From the NCBI GenBank assembly GCA_000310025.1, contig FN649734.1, forward strand, positions 1,805,449 to 1,869,448: 64,000 nucleotides of DNA, given 5' to 3'. This document shows positions 1 to 11,224 of the stretch, piece after piece. A model generated the notes under the pieces. It did not search any database and was not told the origin of the DNA. It was given only the letters and a program-made list of their open reading frames with translations. The first letter of the stretch is position 1. The number at the start of each line of letters is the position of its first letter. Made by a program: the position numbers and the translations under genes. This DNA is from Ectocarpus siliculosus. Lineage: Eukaryota; Sar; Phaeophyceae; Ectocarpales; Ectocarpaceae.

Positions 1-1535
1 TTTGAGCTTACAAACAAGGCATGACACCATATATCAGGCCAGCTCTTTCTCAGTGTTCTTCACCCTTCACTGCTCGCACAAACACGTCGTGATGGTTCCC
101 TGGCCGACATCGTCTGTGATGTCCGCTACGGTATACGTCCGAATTGCATATCGTTGTGTGAGCCGGGTGTTTGTGGGCAGCGAACCCTGAACACAGGACG
201 GGCAACCTATCTATGTTCAAATGGCTTTCTGACGCTGGCGGGTTGAGGTTTACGAGAAATTCACTCGCTGCTGGTCGACTGAATTCCGGATGAATTCCTT
301 CCTTTCTTCCTACAGCAGTACTGCTGTACAATCGTTGCTATCCCCAAAGTACGTACATGAAAAAGTTCATGTATCGACTATTATTGCCGCACCGATTGGA
401 GGATTGATTGGTAACGCGCGTGTTGGTTGTATGGGACGAAATTTGTTTTGAACACAAAGTTTGCATACCACGAAATGAAATGGTCGAGAGGCCGCGAACT
501 ACAGGAGGAGTCGCCAAGATGAATCTCACGGCTTTTTTTTCGGGTTCGAAAAAAAAGTGTTTTTGGCACTTTTCAGGAGAACGCGCGGTTCGAATTATTC
601 TCCGTTTTTTGCAGCAGAGTGGCAGCGCGTGAACGAAAGTGGGTTTGCTCTGTTTTTGATGGAAACAAATTATATGATGAGTTAGAGCCACTGAACAGAG
701 TTGCCAAAATGTCGATTGGTGCTTTACCACCACCAGGAAATAGTTTTTGGATATCCTTTTATGGATAGAAATATGGCCGTGTACACCCTGATCAAAACAA
801 TACTTACTTTCCGTTTGGAATTTCATCAATTCCTCCATGCGCTGATACAGTTTTAGTGTACTCGTGGAGAGCTTCCATATTATACCAGGTTTAGTGTGTG
901 AGCATGCTTACTTGATAGCGTCGAGCATAGCTGCACAGCACGCGTCGGCCGTTCTCGCAGACCCACCGGGGGCGGGGGGGGGCGATGCTTCACCCTACAC
1001 TATAAATAGTTCCACGTACCAACAGTCAGAACCAAACACAGAACAAAAGAACTCATAATAGACACACACGAAGCAGTCACAGTTGGAAGCGACCATACCG
1101 ACACGGTTACCATCATCACATAGAGAATGTTATGCCCAGTTACCCCACTCTCCGTGCGTGACTTCCGAAAACGTAAATTTCTTGATATGTGGCCTTGACC
1201 TTTACTTTATGGTATCACCTCAGGTGTTCGCCTCTTTCCTTTCTGTAGGTCACATAAATGCGTACGGACTCGTTTCCATTATTTTTCTGCGAAACGGGGG
1301 GATCTGCATGTTATCTGTTTTTTGCCATGCTATTTTTTTATCACAGTAGTGCTCATCTTTGTCTGCCAGAACTGTTGTTTCTTTCCGATTGGATACGTAC
1401 CTGAGAGACGAAGAAATGTTTAAGGGAGCATGGAATGGATGTGACAGCAAAGCACCGATTCGAACGGATCGTCCGCTTCTTATGGCCTACGGTACGCGCA
1501 CGGGTCTTCGACAAGGCCAGTTTCCGGCCATACTG

Positions 1536-1703
1536 AGGAAATAGATACTCAATATGGCCGAAACCGGCCNNNNNNNNNNNNNNNNNNNNNNNNNNNNNNN
1601 NNNNNNNNNNNNNNNNNNNNNNNNNNNNNNNNNNNNNNNNNNNNNNNNNNNNNNNNNNNNNNNNNNNNNAGGAAATAGATACTCAATATGGCCGACCCCG
1701 GCC
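1536..1703. repeat. Short tandem repeat flanking the first gap
   Basis: A unit of about 35-40 bases containing AATATGGCCGA and CCGGCC occurs immediately before and after the gap. The two copies differ at only two or three positions near their ends. This supports a collapsed or unfinished tandem array rather than missing unique sequence. Confidence 0.7.
1570..1669. other. Assembly gap (100 N)
   Basis: Exactly 100 unknown bases, the usual placeholder for a gap of unknown size. The same sequence, beginning AGGAAATAGATACTC, lies on both sides (1536-1569 and 1670-1703). The gap therefore probably falls inside a short tandem array that the assembler could not resolve. Confidence 0.95.
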
Positions 1704-2574
1704 TGGTGGCATTGCTTTCGCCACGTGTAACACCCGTCCACAACTGCAATTTGCCGTGCGTTGTACTCACTCACTCCCCTAAGCCCCTCCACCTCCCTCA
1801 ACAAGATTAATAAACCGCCGTTTCTTCAAGCGCTTTCGCGTCAAGCGCTTTCGCCCTCCCCCCTCCTCCCCCCTCCCCCCCAACTCCGTAGACGGCTGCG
1901 GGCTGCGGTACAGGCAAGCTCGCCCAGGGGCTAGGTGGATTGTACTGTACCCCCGTGCATGAAAATTGCCTCCTTGATGGTACGATTTGGTATGGGCTTA
2001 TTTCTACAGGGAATTGTATGGCGTTGGGGGGGGGGATAGGGCCTTCGTATCCCCCCCCCGCGGAGAGGTGCAAAAAAGAGTATTGTCGGGTAGGTATTGG
2101 AAAAAACAATTGGGTGCCCTTGCGCAACCAAAAGGATGGACATTATCGGCAGCATGTATGTATTGTGGTCTATGTATGTGCCGCCGCTCTCTCCCCGCCC
2201 CGCCCGAGGATTGTCCCGGAGGGCGTTCCCAGTTTGTGCCAGACGGTATTCCCGGCCCTCGTAGCTCACTGGACGCAGCCCCGTGTCCACATCATCTCCA
2301 TAACCACTGCTTACTTTTCGTTGTTTGCCGCACGCTCAACTCCAACTCGTGGACTATATCTGGATTAACGGTCAGATCCGCCTCACTTACTTTTGGTCCC
2401 CCGAGCTCTGTAGATCTTCCTGTTCTAACTCGGGGTCGGGGTGTGGACTCGCGGCGCACAAATCCGGTTAAGAGCCGCTCTTTACCAAATTTGGTGGAAA
2501 ATGGACGGGACTTTTTTTTTTCACAATGATCAGCTGTTGGTGGTGATGCTGCTTCTGCGGGACGGGGCATATAC

Positions 2575-3790
2575 ATTTCGTACGTTTCCATGGAACGTCA
2601 AATGGAATTCCATCTACTTCCTCCATGGAAACTTCATGGAAGTCCGTGGACGTTCATGACATACCATGGAGTCCCGTCGAAGTCCATTCCGTGAAATCCC
2701 GTGGGCTTCCACGGAACTCCATGGAATGTCTTTAACGTCCATGGAATTCCATGCAACATTTCATGGACGTTCACGACATGTATGTCATGAAAATTTCATG
2801 AAAGTATTCCATTAAGTGTCATGGAACGTTTCATGAAAACATTTCGTGGACGTTCATGACAGGGGTTCATGAACGCCCATGAACATTCACGGAATGTGTC
2901 ATGGAACGTCGTGCATGTAATATTTCATGAACTTTCATGAGTGCCCATGAAATTGTAGTTCATGGATGTCCACGGAATGTTTCTTGGAAGTCCATGGAAA
3001 TTCATGTCATGTTTCATGGACGTTCATGGAACTTGTCATGGACTTTCATGAAACATTTCTTGGAAGGCCATGAAACGCCCCCACAGACAAGCAACGAAGA
3101 AATCAGGGATGTTGGGTCACCCACATTTTCGGCGGTTTTGCTAACCCACCGATGGGGCCCATGGGTGGCCCATGGGCCGCTCATGGGCACCACGTCGTGC
3201 CCATGGGATGCCCATAGACAGTCTACGGGCCGCATAGGGGCCTTGGTGCCCACGGGCGAGGAGCCCATCAGCCGCCCATGGGAAATGCCCACGATCAAGC
3301 CCATGGGCAGCCCATGGTGGGCACTTCCTGGGCAGTTCATGGCCTGCCCCATGGGCTTTTGCACTTTTGCGTCATGAAGTTTGAGAAACATGCCATGGAA
3401 CTCCATGGACTTCCATGAAATGTTCCTTGGTTTCCATGAGCGTCCGCGGTTTGTTTCATTTATGTCTATGGAAGTTTCATGGAAGTCAATGGAAGTCCAT
3501 GAACTGGTACGTGGGCAGTTTCACGGACGTTCATAAAACATTCCATGGACTTCCATGGATTGCTCATAGAAGTTCATTCAATTCCATTGAAGTCCACGGA
3601 AGTCCATGAAAGTGTTTCATTAACATTCATGAACATTCATGGCTGTTAAAGGATGCCCACGGATTTCGTTTGTCGAACACCATTTCGGCTTCTTGGGAAG
3701 ATGACGTGTATGGTCGGTGGAGTTTTCCATGGACTGCCGCCATGAATAGGCGTTTATTCATGGACTTCCATGTGGACTTCCATGCACTAT
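2575..3790. repeat. CCATGG/TTCATGAA palindromic satellite
   Basis: About 1.2 kb is built from degenerate short words centred on CATG, such as TTCCATGGAA, TTCATGGACG and TTTCATGAAA, spaced roughly 10-15 bases apart. Most words are palindromic, so both strands look alike. From about 3130 to 3360 the flanking bases change to GC and the word becomes GCCCATGGGC. The open frames here, on both strands, are by-products of the repeated ATG. A smaller patch of the same word occurs at 18655-18740. Confidence 0.8.
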
Positions 3791-5430
3791 AATACAGTAG
3801 TCCCAAGCTGTTGCCTTTATTTATTGCTTAGTGCTTCACGCTTGAGGACGGCAACGAGAAGGGATTCAGGCAGCGGCATGTGCTAAACGCGAATAAAGCG
3901 AACACTACGAAGTCAAAGGAGAGTTGAAGCTTACCTATCTGTATTCTACTATTAATTAATACGGGTCCGAATGCATGCATGTGTGTGTGTGTATTTCAAC
4001 GGTGACCTGCTCATCAAAAAAGTGATGGATGAGTAGCCTATATTTAAATTTTCGGGAAATAAATGCATATACTCTGGCATTTCACGCTCGACCCGTGTCT
4101 CATGTGGCATACAATAAATGTATGGACTAGAGGACATGGATTCTCGGAAGCGTGTCGCGTTCGGACAAAGACCTATTGCTATTTCGCATATGAGCAGAAA
4201 AATCGAGTGGGTCTCCAAACGAGACGGCAAGAGGGCCATTCAGGGGCGTCCGATGCACCATTCTCCGCCCATGCCTCCGGTTCCATCAGACCTAGGTGGC
4301 ACCTGAAATGGCGTGGCATCGTTTCGCGAAATAATCTCTGGTTCAATCCCCCCCCTACCATCGCCCCAACTCTCCCGAAAGCGAAACAAAGCTATCGCTC
4401 AAAAACTTCAGCGTTCGATATATAATCAATGAGACGCCAACGCCTTATGAATCTCCGGTTCGCAGGTAAAAACTGCGATCGGAGTTTTTCATAAACCCAA
4501 ATGTCCGGGTCGTGTTTTACGCGAACCCGACAAATATTGCCTATAAAAAACCAAGGCAGACAGGCAGACTCAATTCGGAGGAAATACGCAAAATAGGTAT
4601 ATTGGTTGACTTAGAGACAAGGTGACTAATTGCGTGTGGGGTTGAGTGTTACTCACGGAAAACGACACCAACACCAGCATACGAAAGCCACAGAAAAGAA
4701 GTCCCAATCCAAAACCTTCCGCAACGTGCGGTTGGAGTGCAGGAAACACTGCTGGCGCTCGAATACGTTGTTGCCGTCATCAGACAACCTGGCGCGGTTG
4801 ATAATGATCTTACCGCGTTCCGTAGCATTTGGGCGGCTACCACACGCACAAACCGCCGTTTTTGGGTGCCCCACACTACACTACAGTACTGTAGGTGAGT
4901 CCCCCAGATTATTAGATCGCAAGAAAAAAAAAACTCGTGCACGCCGGCATTGTGTACCACGTTGATCCCACATGGCATCGACATGTGTATGTATTGGGGA
5001 CATCGCACAATACGGGGTATGTAGTGATTGTGATAGCAACTCGACGAGTATCGTCGCATTGCCTGTCTGAAGCTTTTAAGTTTTTAGCGGTTAATAAAGT
5101 CGAGAGCGCACACAGCGACACGCTCGCTCATCGAGAACGACAAAACTTTCTGCACACAGTCGGAGTAGGCGACGTAAGATACCACACCCACTGCAACCAG
5201 AACAATTATTCAAAACTCGATTTCTCCAAAAGAGCAGAAAGAAGGTGGCCGTTGGAACCGATAGCTTTCCGAAAACAAACGTTCCTCGTCGTCGTGGACT
5301 AGCTTTGGCTGTGACTGTTGATGAAAATAATGAGTCACCTATGGCAGGTAAATGCAGAAGAATATGGAGCAGTAAGTTCTGCAACAACTATCCATGGACA
5401 AACGAACACAGCAGTTCCGGTCGTTCGTGG

Positions 5431-5539
5431 TCTTCACAATAAAAGCCGTTTCGTTCTCTCTACCCAGTACCTTCTTCTGTCCGTACTATTATGTTTGATA
5501 ATCTATCGTTTGCGCGGTCGATTTCCCCCGTGGTCACAG
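5431..5539 (-). repeat. SINE-like element, copy 1
   Basis: Read on the minus strand, the element begins near TGTGACCACG and ends near GTGAAGA. The same two ends, about 80-110 bp apart, recur near 7.3, 26.9, 46.1, 58.6 and 59.3 kb. This copy has lost a clear tail. The interior matches the 26.9-kb copy best. Confidence 0.55.
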
Positions 5540-7228
5540 GCTAATTTACCCCAAAAAGGTCCTCAAGGTTATAAAAGTATCATAGTGCCAACGATATATT
5601 AGTCTATTTAGGACCCTCCCCTCGCCTGGAACACGCCACGCGGAATAAAACCGGCACGCAATGCGAGGTAACCATAGACTGGACAAAAAAAGAAAAATAA
5701 GCAGGAAGAAAAGAGCAGAGGGACAAAAAAGTAGAGAAAGACGCGGATAAAAGAAAGATACATGCCAGAACCACTACCTACCGTAGCGACGAACAAACAA
5801 AAACGACACAGGACAACAACGAAACGGTCCACCCTAGACGACGTCATCGCTCGTGGGGGGGTTGGTGCAATGGTGCAGCCGCAGCTGGAGACCATGATTC
5901 ATTTTGTCTTGCGCCCGAAGAAGTTTGAGGCGACCACACGCGCACCCGAAAAAACAGTCAGTCTTCGACTGGCCTTGAGCGGAGAGAAAGAAGAGAGGGC
6001 ACTTCTGACTCGCCCATCCATGCGTATGCACTTTGTTTTGGCGAGGGATTCCGTGCTGTCAAGAATCCCGCTAATCATCTCGCTGATGATCTGTTTCGTC
6101 TACGTAGTACCCACGATCAAACCCGAATGAAAAAGAGACCGCTCTTCGCTCACTCGGAAAGAATCCGGGACTAAAGGAATGCGGACCCCAGAAGATGTAA
6201 TTTTCAGTAGTTTTTAGATTAGGTTTCATTTCCGAAACGAAAGAGCCGGGCTGGAGAGAAGGAGGGGGAGCAGAGGCGCAGTACGCGTTCCCCGTCATGG
6301 ACATATCGTAAGAGTCATATTGTGGTGGTGGCAGGAGCCTGTCTCTGCACGATCAGGTCAGAAGGTCACCACTACCCGGGGCTCTTCTGTTGCACCCATG
6401 GACGCAGCAGCAGGGGTAGCGCATGTCCTGTAGTAGGCCACTACTACTGCTGAAAATGTTTGAGGTCACGAATTTACCGACAGGTGGGTTGTAGGTGGGC
6501 AGGGGACCCTAAGAAACAGGCACAACACAGCCAGTCTTTTAGAATGAAGTACATCCTCACAGTTTCTTGAAAGCAAGAACGAAGGGCGAAAGTAAAAGAG
6601 AAATCGCCAGCGACAGGAAACGAAGAAGTAGCGGAGAGCAGAGTGAAGAAACAACGCACCCTTGCCGTTCTGACCCACCACATGCTTTCCATGTACTTGA
6701 GCAAACAGTAGGGGTAGCACCCACTACCCGACATGCAGCAGCCGAGTACCCACACAGATAGTCTAGTCCCTTTCACTCGGCAAGAACAATAACGCCCGGG
6801 CGAACTTGCGTTTACTTGTGGTCATGGAAAGAACATCATGATGACGTATGTATGTACTTCATTCTGCTTGCCGTGGGAGATGCACATCGCTACGCGAGGA
6901 AGGCGTTAACCCCTCGCATAGAATGTGCTGAGGTAGATCCTATCCCTCAAGCTCAACCACAGCTATATGCGATACTTCTTCATCGTAGCATCACCTCTCA
7001 CCCAGCAAGAATCGAAAAATAAGCTGTTTTCTTAGCGGACCCTCATTTTTGCGACTCTCCACAACTGCTGTTCGCGGATGGCAACATGGCGACACAGACA
7101 GACAAAATGTAGGGTTTGACGCCGGTCTTATCCGCCGCGGGGGTAGAAGCTACTCAAAGTCGGGCAGGGGTTGTGATTTGCAATTCCCTACGGAACCGTT
7201 CTTGAGGCGCCATGAGAGTTGCACTGCT

Positions 7229-7310
7229 GTTTTTTTTTTTTCGTCTTCACTTCAACTCAGCGCTCACAGCACTAGCGCCATTTTACTCCTCCTCCAACCC
7301 GTGGTCACAC
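7229..7310 (-). repeat. SINE-like element with A-tail, copy 2
   Basis: On the minus strand the body runs from TGTGACCACGG to GTGAAGACG and is followed by a run of about 12 A (seen as T on the plus strand at 7229-7241). The interior (GCGCTAGTGCTGTGAGCGC) is nearly the same as in the copy at 58585-58664, which also has a long A-tail. An A-tail after a shared 3' end is what retroposition leaves. Confidence 0.6.
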
Positions 7311-7472
7311 AGAAGAGCCCCTCTCTACCCTCCCCTCCTGCGGTACGTTGCCTTCGATTTTTAATTCGAGAAGAGTTCAGCATTCTCTTCCCTCTGTGTA
7401 CACACGAACTAGCGCTATCCACTAGGCCAGGAGTGGAAGCGAAAGAAAAACTCACTTTGCAAGAAAAGCTCG

Positions 7473-7550
7473 CTTACGCCGGGATTCGAACCACCCCTGA
7501 ATGACCTCTAGAAGGTTTCGAGGACACCAACACTAGACCACCAGGGCGAC
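7473..7550 (-). pseudogene. tRNA-like sequence, probably a degenerate tRNA or SINE head
   Basis: On the minus strand there is an A-box-like TGGTCTAGTG, then CTCGAAA in the anticodon region, a short ACCT/AGGT stem that could be a long variable arm, and a good B-box GGTTCGAATCC. The anticodon reading CGA with a variable arm would suggest serine. However, only about four acceptor pairs (CGCC/GGCG) form and the T-stem pairs poorly. I treat it as a decayed copy rather than a working tRNA. Confidence 0.3.
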
Positions 7551-8169
7551 CGGTGCTTTAGCCGAGATTATTATGTACAGGCGGCAAGGAAAAATAAAAA
7601 GATGTTGGGCGGATGGGACCCTCTTTGTTTCAACTGGCCAACTGTTGTTTGGATGGCGAGACAATTTCCAGTCTTGTTGTTGTCCGCCACAGGAGGTGGA
7701 AGTTGATATTCAAACTCGGGGAGGGGTCATGGTTTGCCATTCCCTACCGAACCGTACTCACTCGGGGCACCACGTCGCGGACATGGCAAGAATAACATCC
7801 CCCCAACGAATACGTGTACTCTGCTGAAATTAATCGATGGGTGGGTGGGGGCCCCAAAGCAAATCCAACATCGCGGGTTGCGTTGTTGTGGGGATCCCAC
7901 CGGCGAAAGGCGAGAGAGAGAGAGAGGTACCGGAGAGAAGACAAGGCATTCACTCTTGAGAATTCACTCCCTCTCGTCCCTCTGACCCACCGGAAGCGTC
8001 GGCAATGAAATGCAACGAACATTTAAGGGCGGTGACATCGGATACACTGATGAGATGGCATTTAGAAGTGTTTTTTGTTTTCAACCGCACCTAGACTGGC
8101 GTCTGTTCATTGGTCAGCCGGTTAGCGGGGTCGATGCTACTAATAGAGACACACAAATTCATGAGCCAG

Positions 8170-8530
8170 ATGACTTTCCTCACAACAAACGCCGCGGGAA
8201 TAGAGAGGAGGACCCACCAAAAAGGTACTGGGAACATTGGCGATGAGCGCGGCGGTAGTATATGTGGGCCGGACGATGAAAATAATCCGCAACGAACGCG
8301 CGTCCGAAGTATAGTAGCGCGGCCAGCCATGGTTAGCACGTGTACAGTAGTGTTCTTCTCTTGTTGCCACGGCATCTGTCTGTAATCGGGAGAAAAGCGT
8401 AGACTCCCCCCATGACCCTCCCTCACAGGGTCCCAGATCGTGGCCTTTAGCAATCTGTGTTTTCAGTCTCCAAGACCGACCTATTTTCATTAGTCAGCTG
8501 GTTAGCGCGGTCGATGCAAATAATAACATA
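8170..8530. repeat. Interspersed repeat family R, copy 1
   Basis: Roughly 350 bp align with 10205-10535 in the same order. Shared landmarks are CTTCCTCACAA or CTTTCCTCACAA, GGGAA(C/T)ATTGG, CGAACGCACGTTC or CGAACGCGCGTCC, the ACCGGGTCC/ACAGGGTCC motif, and a terminal block AGCCGGTTRGCGCGG-CGATGC followed by TAATAATA. Fragments of the terminal block recur at about 8110, 57880, 58110 and 60840. No coding frame is conserved between copies. Confidence 0.6.
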
Positions 8531-10204
8531 ATAGTATCCGAAACAGACTGCGACAGAGGCACACATTGTGGTGCGGGTGCATTACAGTGCTGGCCCGCTC
8601 GTAAGCAACACCTATTTCAGCCGAGGCTCAAATTTTATTGCCGCAGCCATAGTGAGCTGAATTTCGTACGTCACAATTTCTTTTTTTTCCCGATGAGAAT
8701 TGCACAATTTTTTATTTCGCCATCTCTTATTTTTTCACCATGCAAACTGCACAGTTTCTTATCAACGCCATTTCCGTCGACGCAGTCTTCAGGAGACCCA
8801 CCGTACTTGCGGCGATAGAATAGGGCCCCGCCCGTTGTACGCGCGCGGAGGCCGTTTCTTATTTCCTGCGGCCAACCTTCAATCCCCTGCTTCTTGTGTC
8901 TAGGAACTCGAAACTGTGCCGTTTCGTATCATTCCATTTCTTGTCACTCTCCGCCAAATGAGCTCAATTTCTTAGGCGCTTTTTCTGAGATTTTCAAAAT
9001 TCTGAGCCTCGAACTCTTACTACGAAGAAGGTCTTTCTTACGAGCGGGCCGACTCTGTATCACCATGCAAAGAACGTCTGAGCCGGGCCCACTGCCTCGT
9101 CTGCATTAAGACGAGCGTCTGCCTTTTCCTCCAAACAGGATGGTGCGGGTTGTTATCCTCAAGGCACTACGCCAGTGTCATGCGGATTGCAGACGAGGAC
9201 TGTTCTTCCGCATTTACCACAGGTATTGGCAGAGAGGGTAAGGACTGTATGATGGATGTCGTGATCCCCCCCGAGGTTTACGTGCAGGAGACAGGGGAGG
9301 AGTTCTGCACCAAGTCTGTCCTTCCTTGTAGATGTCAACGTTGTAAACTCATGTATTTGTAAGTAGGAGCATCGACGAATCGGTTCAAACGCCAGGATCC
9401 GCACTCGAAGATCGAGCGACAAGCCAGCCAAGCCATCTATCTATGCGGGAACTTTCAAGTTTCTACCCACCTACATTAAATCTTCCCTCCTTACTGCTGC
9501 TTTTCAACCTACGGTGGTCTTGGCAAAGGTACCAATAACAGCAACCGCCAACCACGGCCTAGAAGCATTCTGCAGAGGAAATATTGACGACGAGTTACAG
9601 TAGTCTTTCTCCTCAAGGCCACCTTTGTATTCACGAGTACCGTACCAACAAAATTCAGAGACGGCTTACCCTCGAGCCATGTGTTGCTCGTATTCTGTCA
9701 GCACCCGACGACTGGTCGACTGAATTCCACCACGACCAATAGGTCGGGATATCGTCAGTTGTAGATACTTGAGGATTGTGATGGTATTGAGGACCATTCA
9801 TTTGGGAGTTACGCGGTGGTGCAGGAAACCCATCCAGGGCGATATTTGATGCACGTGGCACTGTACTTGGTCGTGTTTGGCCGACAGAGAGAGATGGGAG
9901 ATAGAGCTGGAGATTAGAGGTCGGAGAAGGAACTTGATTGGAGAGAGAGAAAGCACTGGAGGTGGCGGAAGAGAGATTGGAAGTGCGCCACATTCTCACA
10001 AGCCTTATCGCATCCACGCATAAGGGGTCCAGTGGACTCACCGGTGGTACCCCACACGAAATTCCCAACACGTACACCCCCCGAGATCTTCAAGACAGAT
10101 ATTGCTTCGAGAACATCTAACATGAGGGAAGGGAAAGCACGAGAAAGACTAAAACGATGTTGGAGGAGGGAAATATGGCGTGGAAGAGAGCAACATCGGT
10201 CTCA

Positions 10205-10535
10205 AGCCACATGGCCTTCCTCACAAAACACCGCAGGGCTATCGAGAACCTGCCCAAAATTAATGGGAATATTGGGGACGAGGGGTGCTGGTGATAGTAG
10301 GGGAGAATGATGAAAGCACTCCGAAACGAACGCACGTTCAACGCAACAGCCGTGTTAAACACGTGCAGTTTCTGTTGCATCACGAGAACAAGTAGCAAAG
10401 TCTCCCACGACCCCCCCCTCACCGGGTCCAAGATCATGGCCTAATAGAGCTTTTTGTACTTCAGTCGCACCGAGACTAACGTCTTTTCTTGGTCAGCCGG
10501 TTGGCGCGGGCGATGCTAATAATAAATAAACACAC
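10205..10535. repeat. Interspersed repeat family R, copy 2
   Basis: Second copy of the element described at 8170-8530, in the same orientation, about 2 kb away. It ends with the GGTTGGCGCGG block followed by TAATAATAAA and a CA-rich tail. The two copies differ by substitutions and small indels, so the duplication is not recent. Confidence 0.6.
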
Positions 10536-11224
10536 ACACCCGCAGGCTGTAATATTCCCGCTACAAAAACACATACCCACCACATACACTATTAGCGCAG
10601 GGCACCTGCAGCAGAAAATGCAGAAGCAGATCACGCAGTTCTCGGAGGTTCACGGTGTGGGCTGAGAGCAGCTTTCGAGACTGGGGACCCGATCGATCAA
10701 TGAAGGGTAGGGCTAGACTAAGGGACTAAATAGACATTCATGGCAAAGAGGTGGCGAGGACAAAGACTTTTGGCCTACAAGAGACAAGCTTGGGTCCGAG
10801 CTTGGGAATTGCAATATGTTTGCGCCCCCGATACAGGAAGTCTAGTCTACGTAGTGTAGGATGTGACCTGCGCATTAAAAAAGATTCGCCCAGCAGAAGT
10901 ATGATGGGAAATATCCACTTGCTTGAATACTCCCTATTATTGTGCTAACGAGAACTACCAACGTTCCGTTCGAACGTTATGCGTTGATACCCTGCAAACA
11001 GCGGTCTCGGTTCTGCCCGACAATTGCAAGTGGTCCTGGCATAACACCGATCCTATAACAAAAAACGGACAGCACAAGTGTGCTGTTGCAGTACTGTATA
11101 CTGCGATACCGGTACTGTAATTCAGTACAACGGAAGTGTACCTCGTTCTCCCGTTACCTTAATCATCCACCTCTCTCTCTCTTGTCTGACTCTGGCGTGT
11201 CTCTACCCTATAAGCAACCACGAG

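Larger units (their letters stand above)
1..11224. other. Gene-poor repeat region
   Basis: I see no gene I can support here. The open frames are short, start mostly at non-ATG codons, or overlap homopolymers and repeats. The region holds an assembly gap, a CCATGG-rich palindromic satellite, two SINE-like copies (5431-5539, 7229-7310), a tRNA-like stretch (7473-7550) and a longer interspersed repeat present twice (8170-8530 and 10205-10535). A frame at 5762-6130 (+) ends in a hydrophobic stretch, but it sits in material that resembles the sequence following the SINE-like copy near 27 kb, so I do not call it a gene. Confidence 0.6.

Noticed and set aside
1940-2591. Overlapping frames of 100-180 codons on both strands
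   Set aside because: They run through C/G homopolymers, differ in frame and show no family features.
2937-3609. Met/His/Gly-rich frames in both directions
   Set aside because: Generated by the CATG palindrome satellite.
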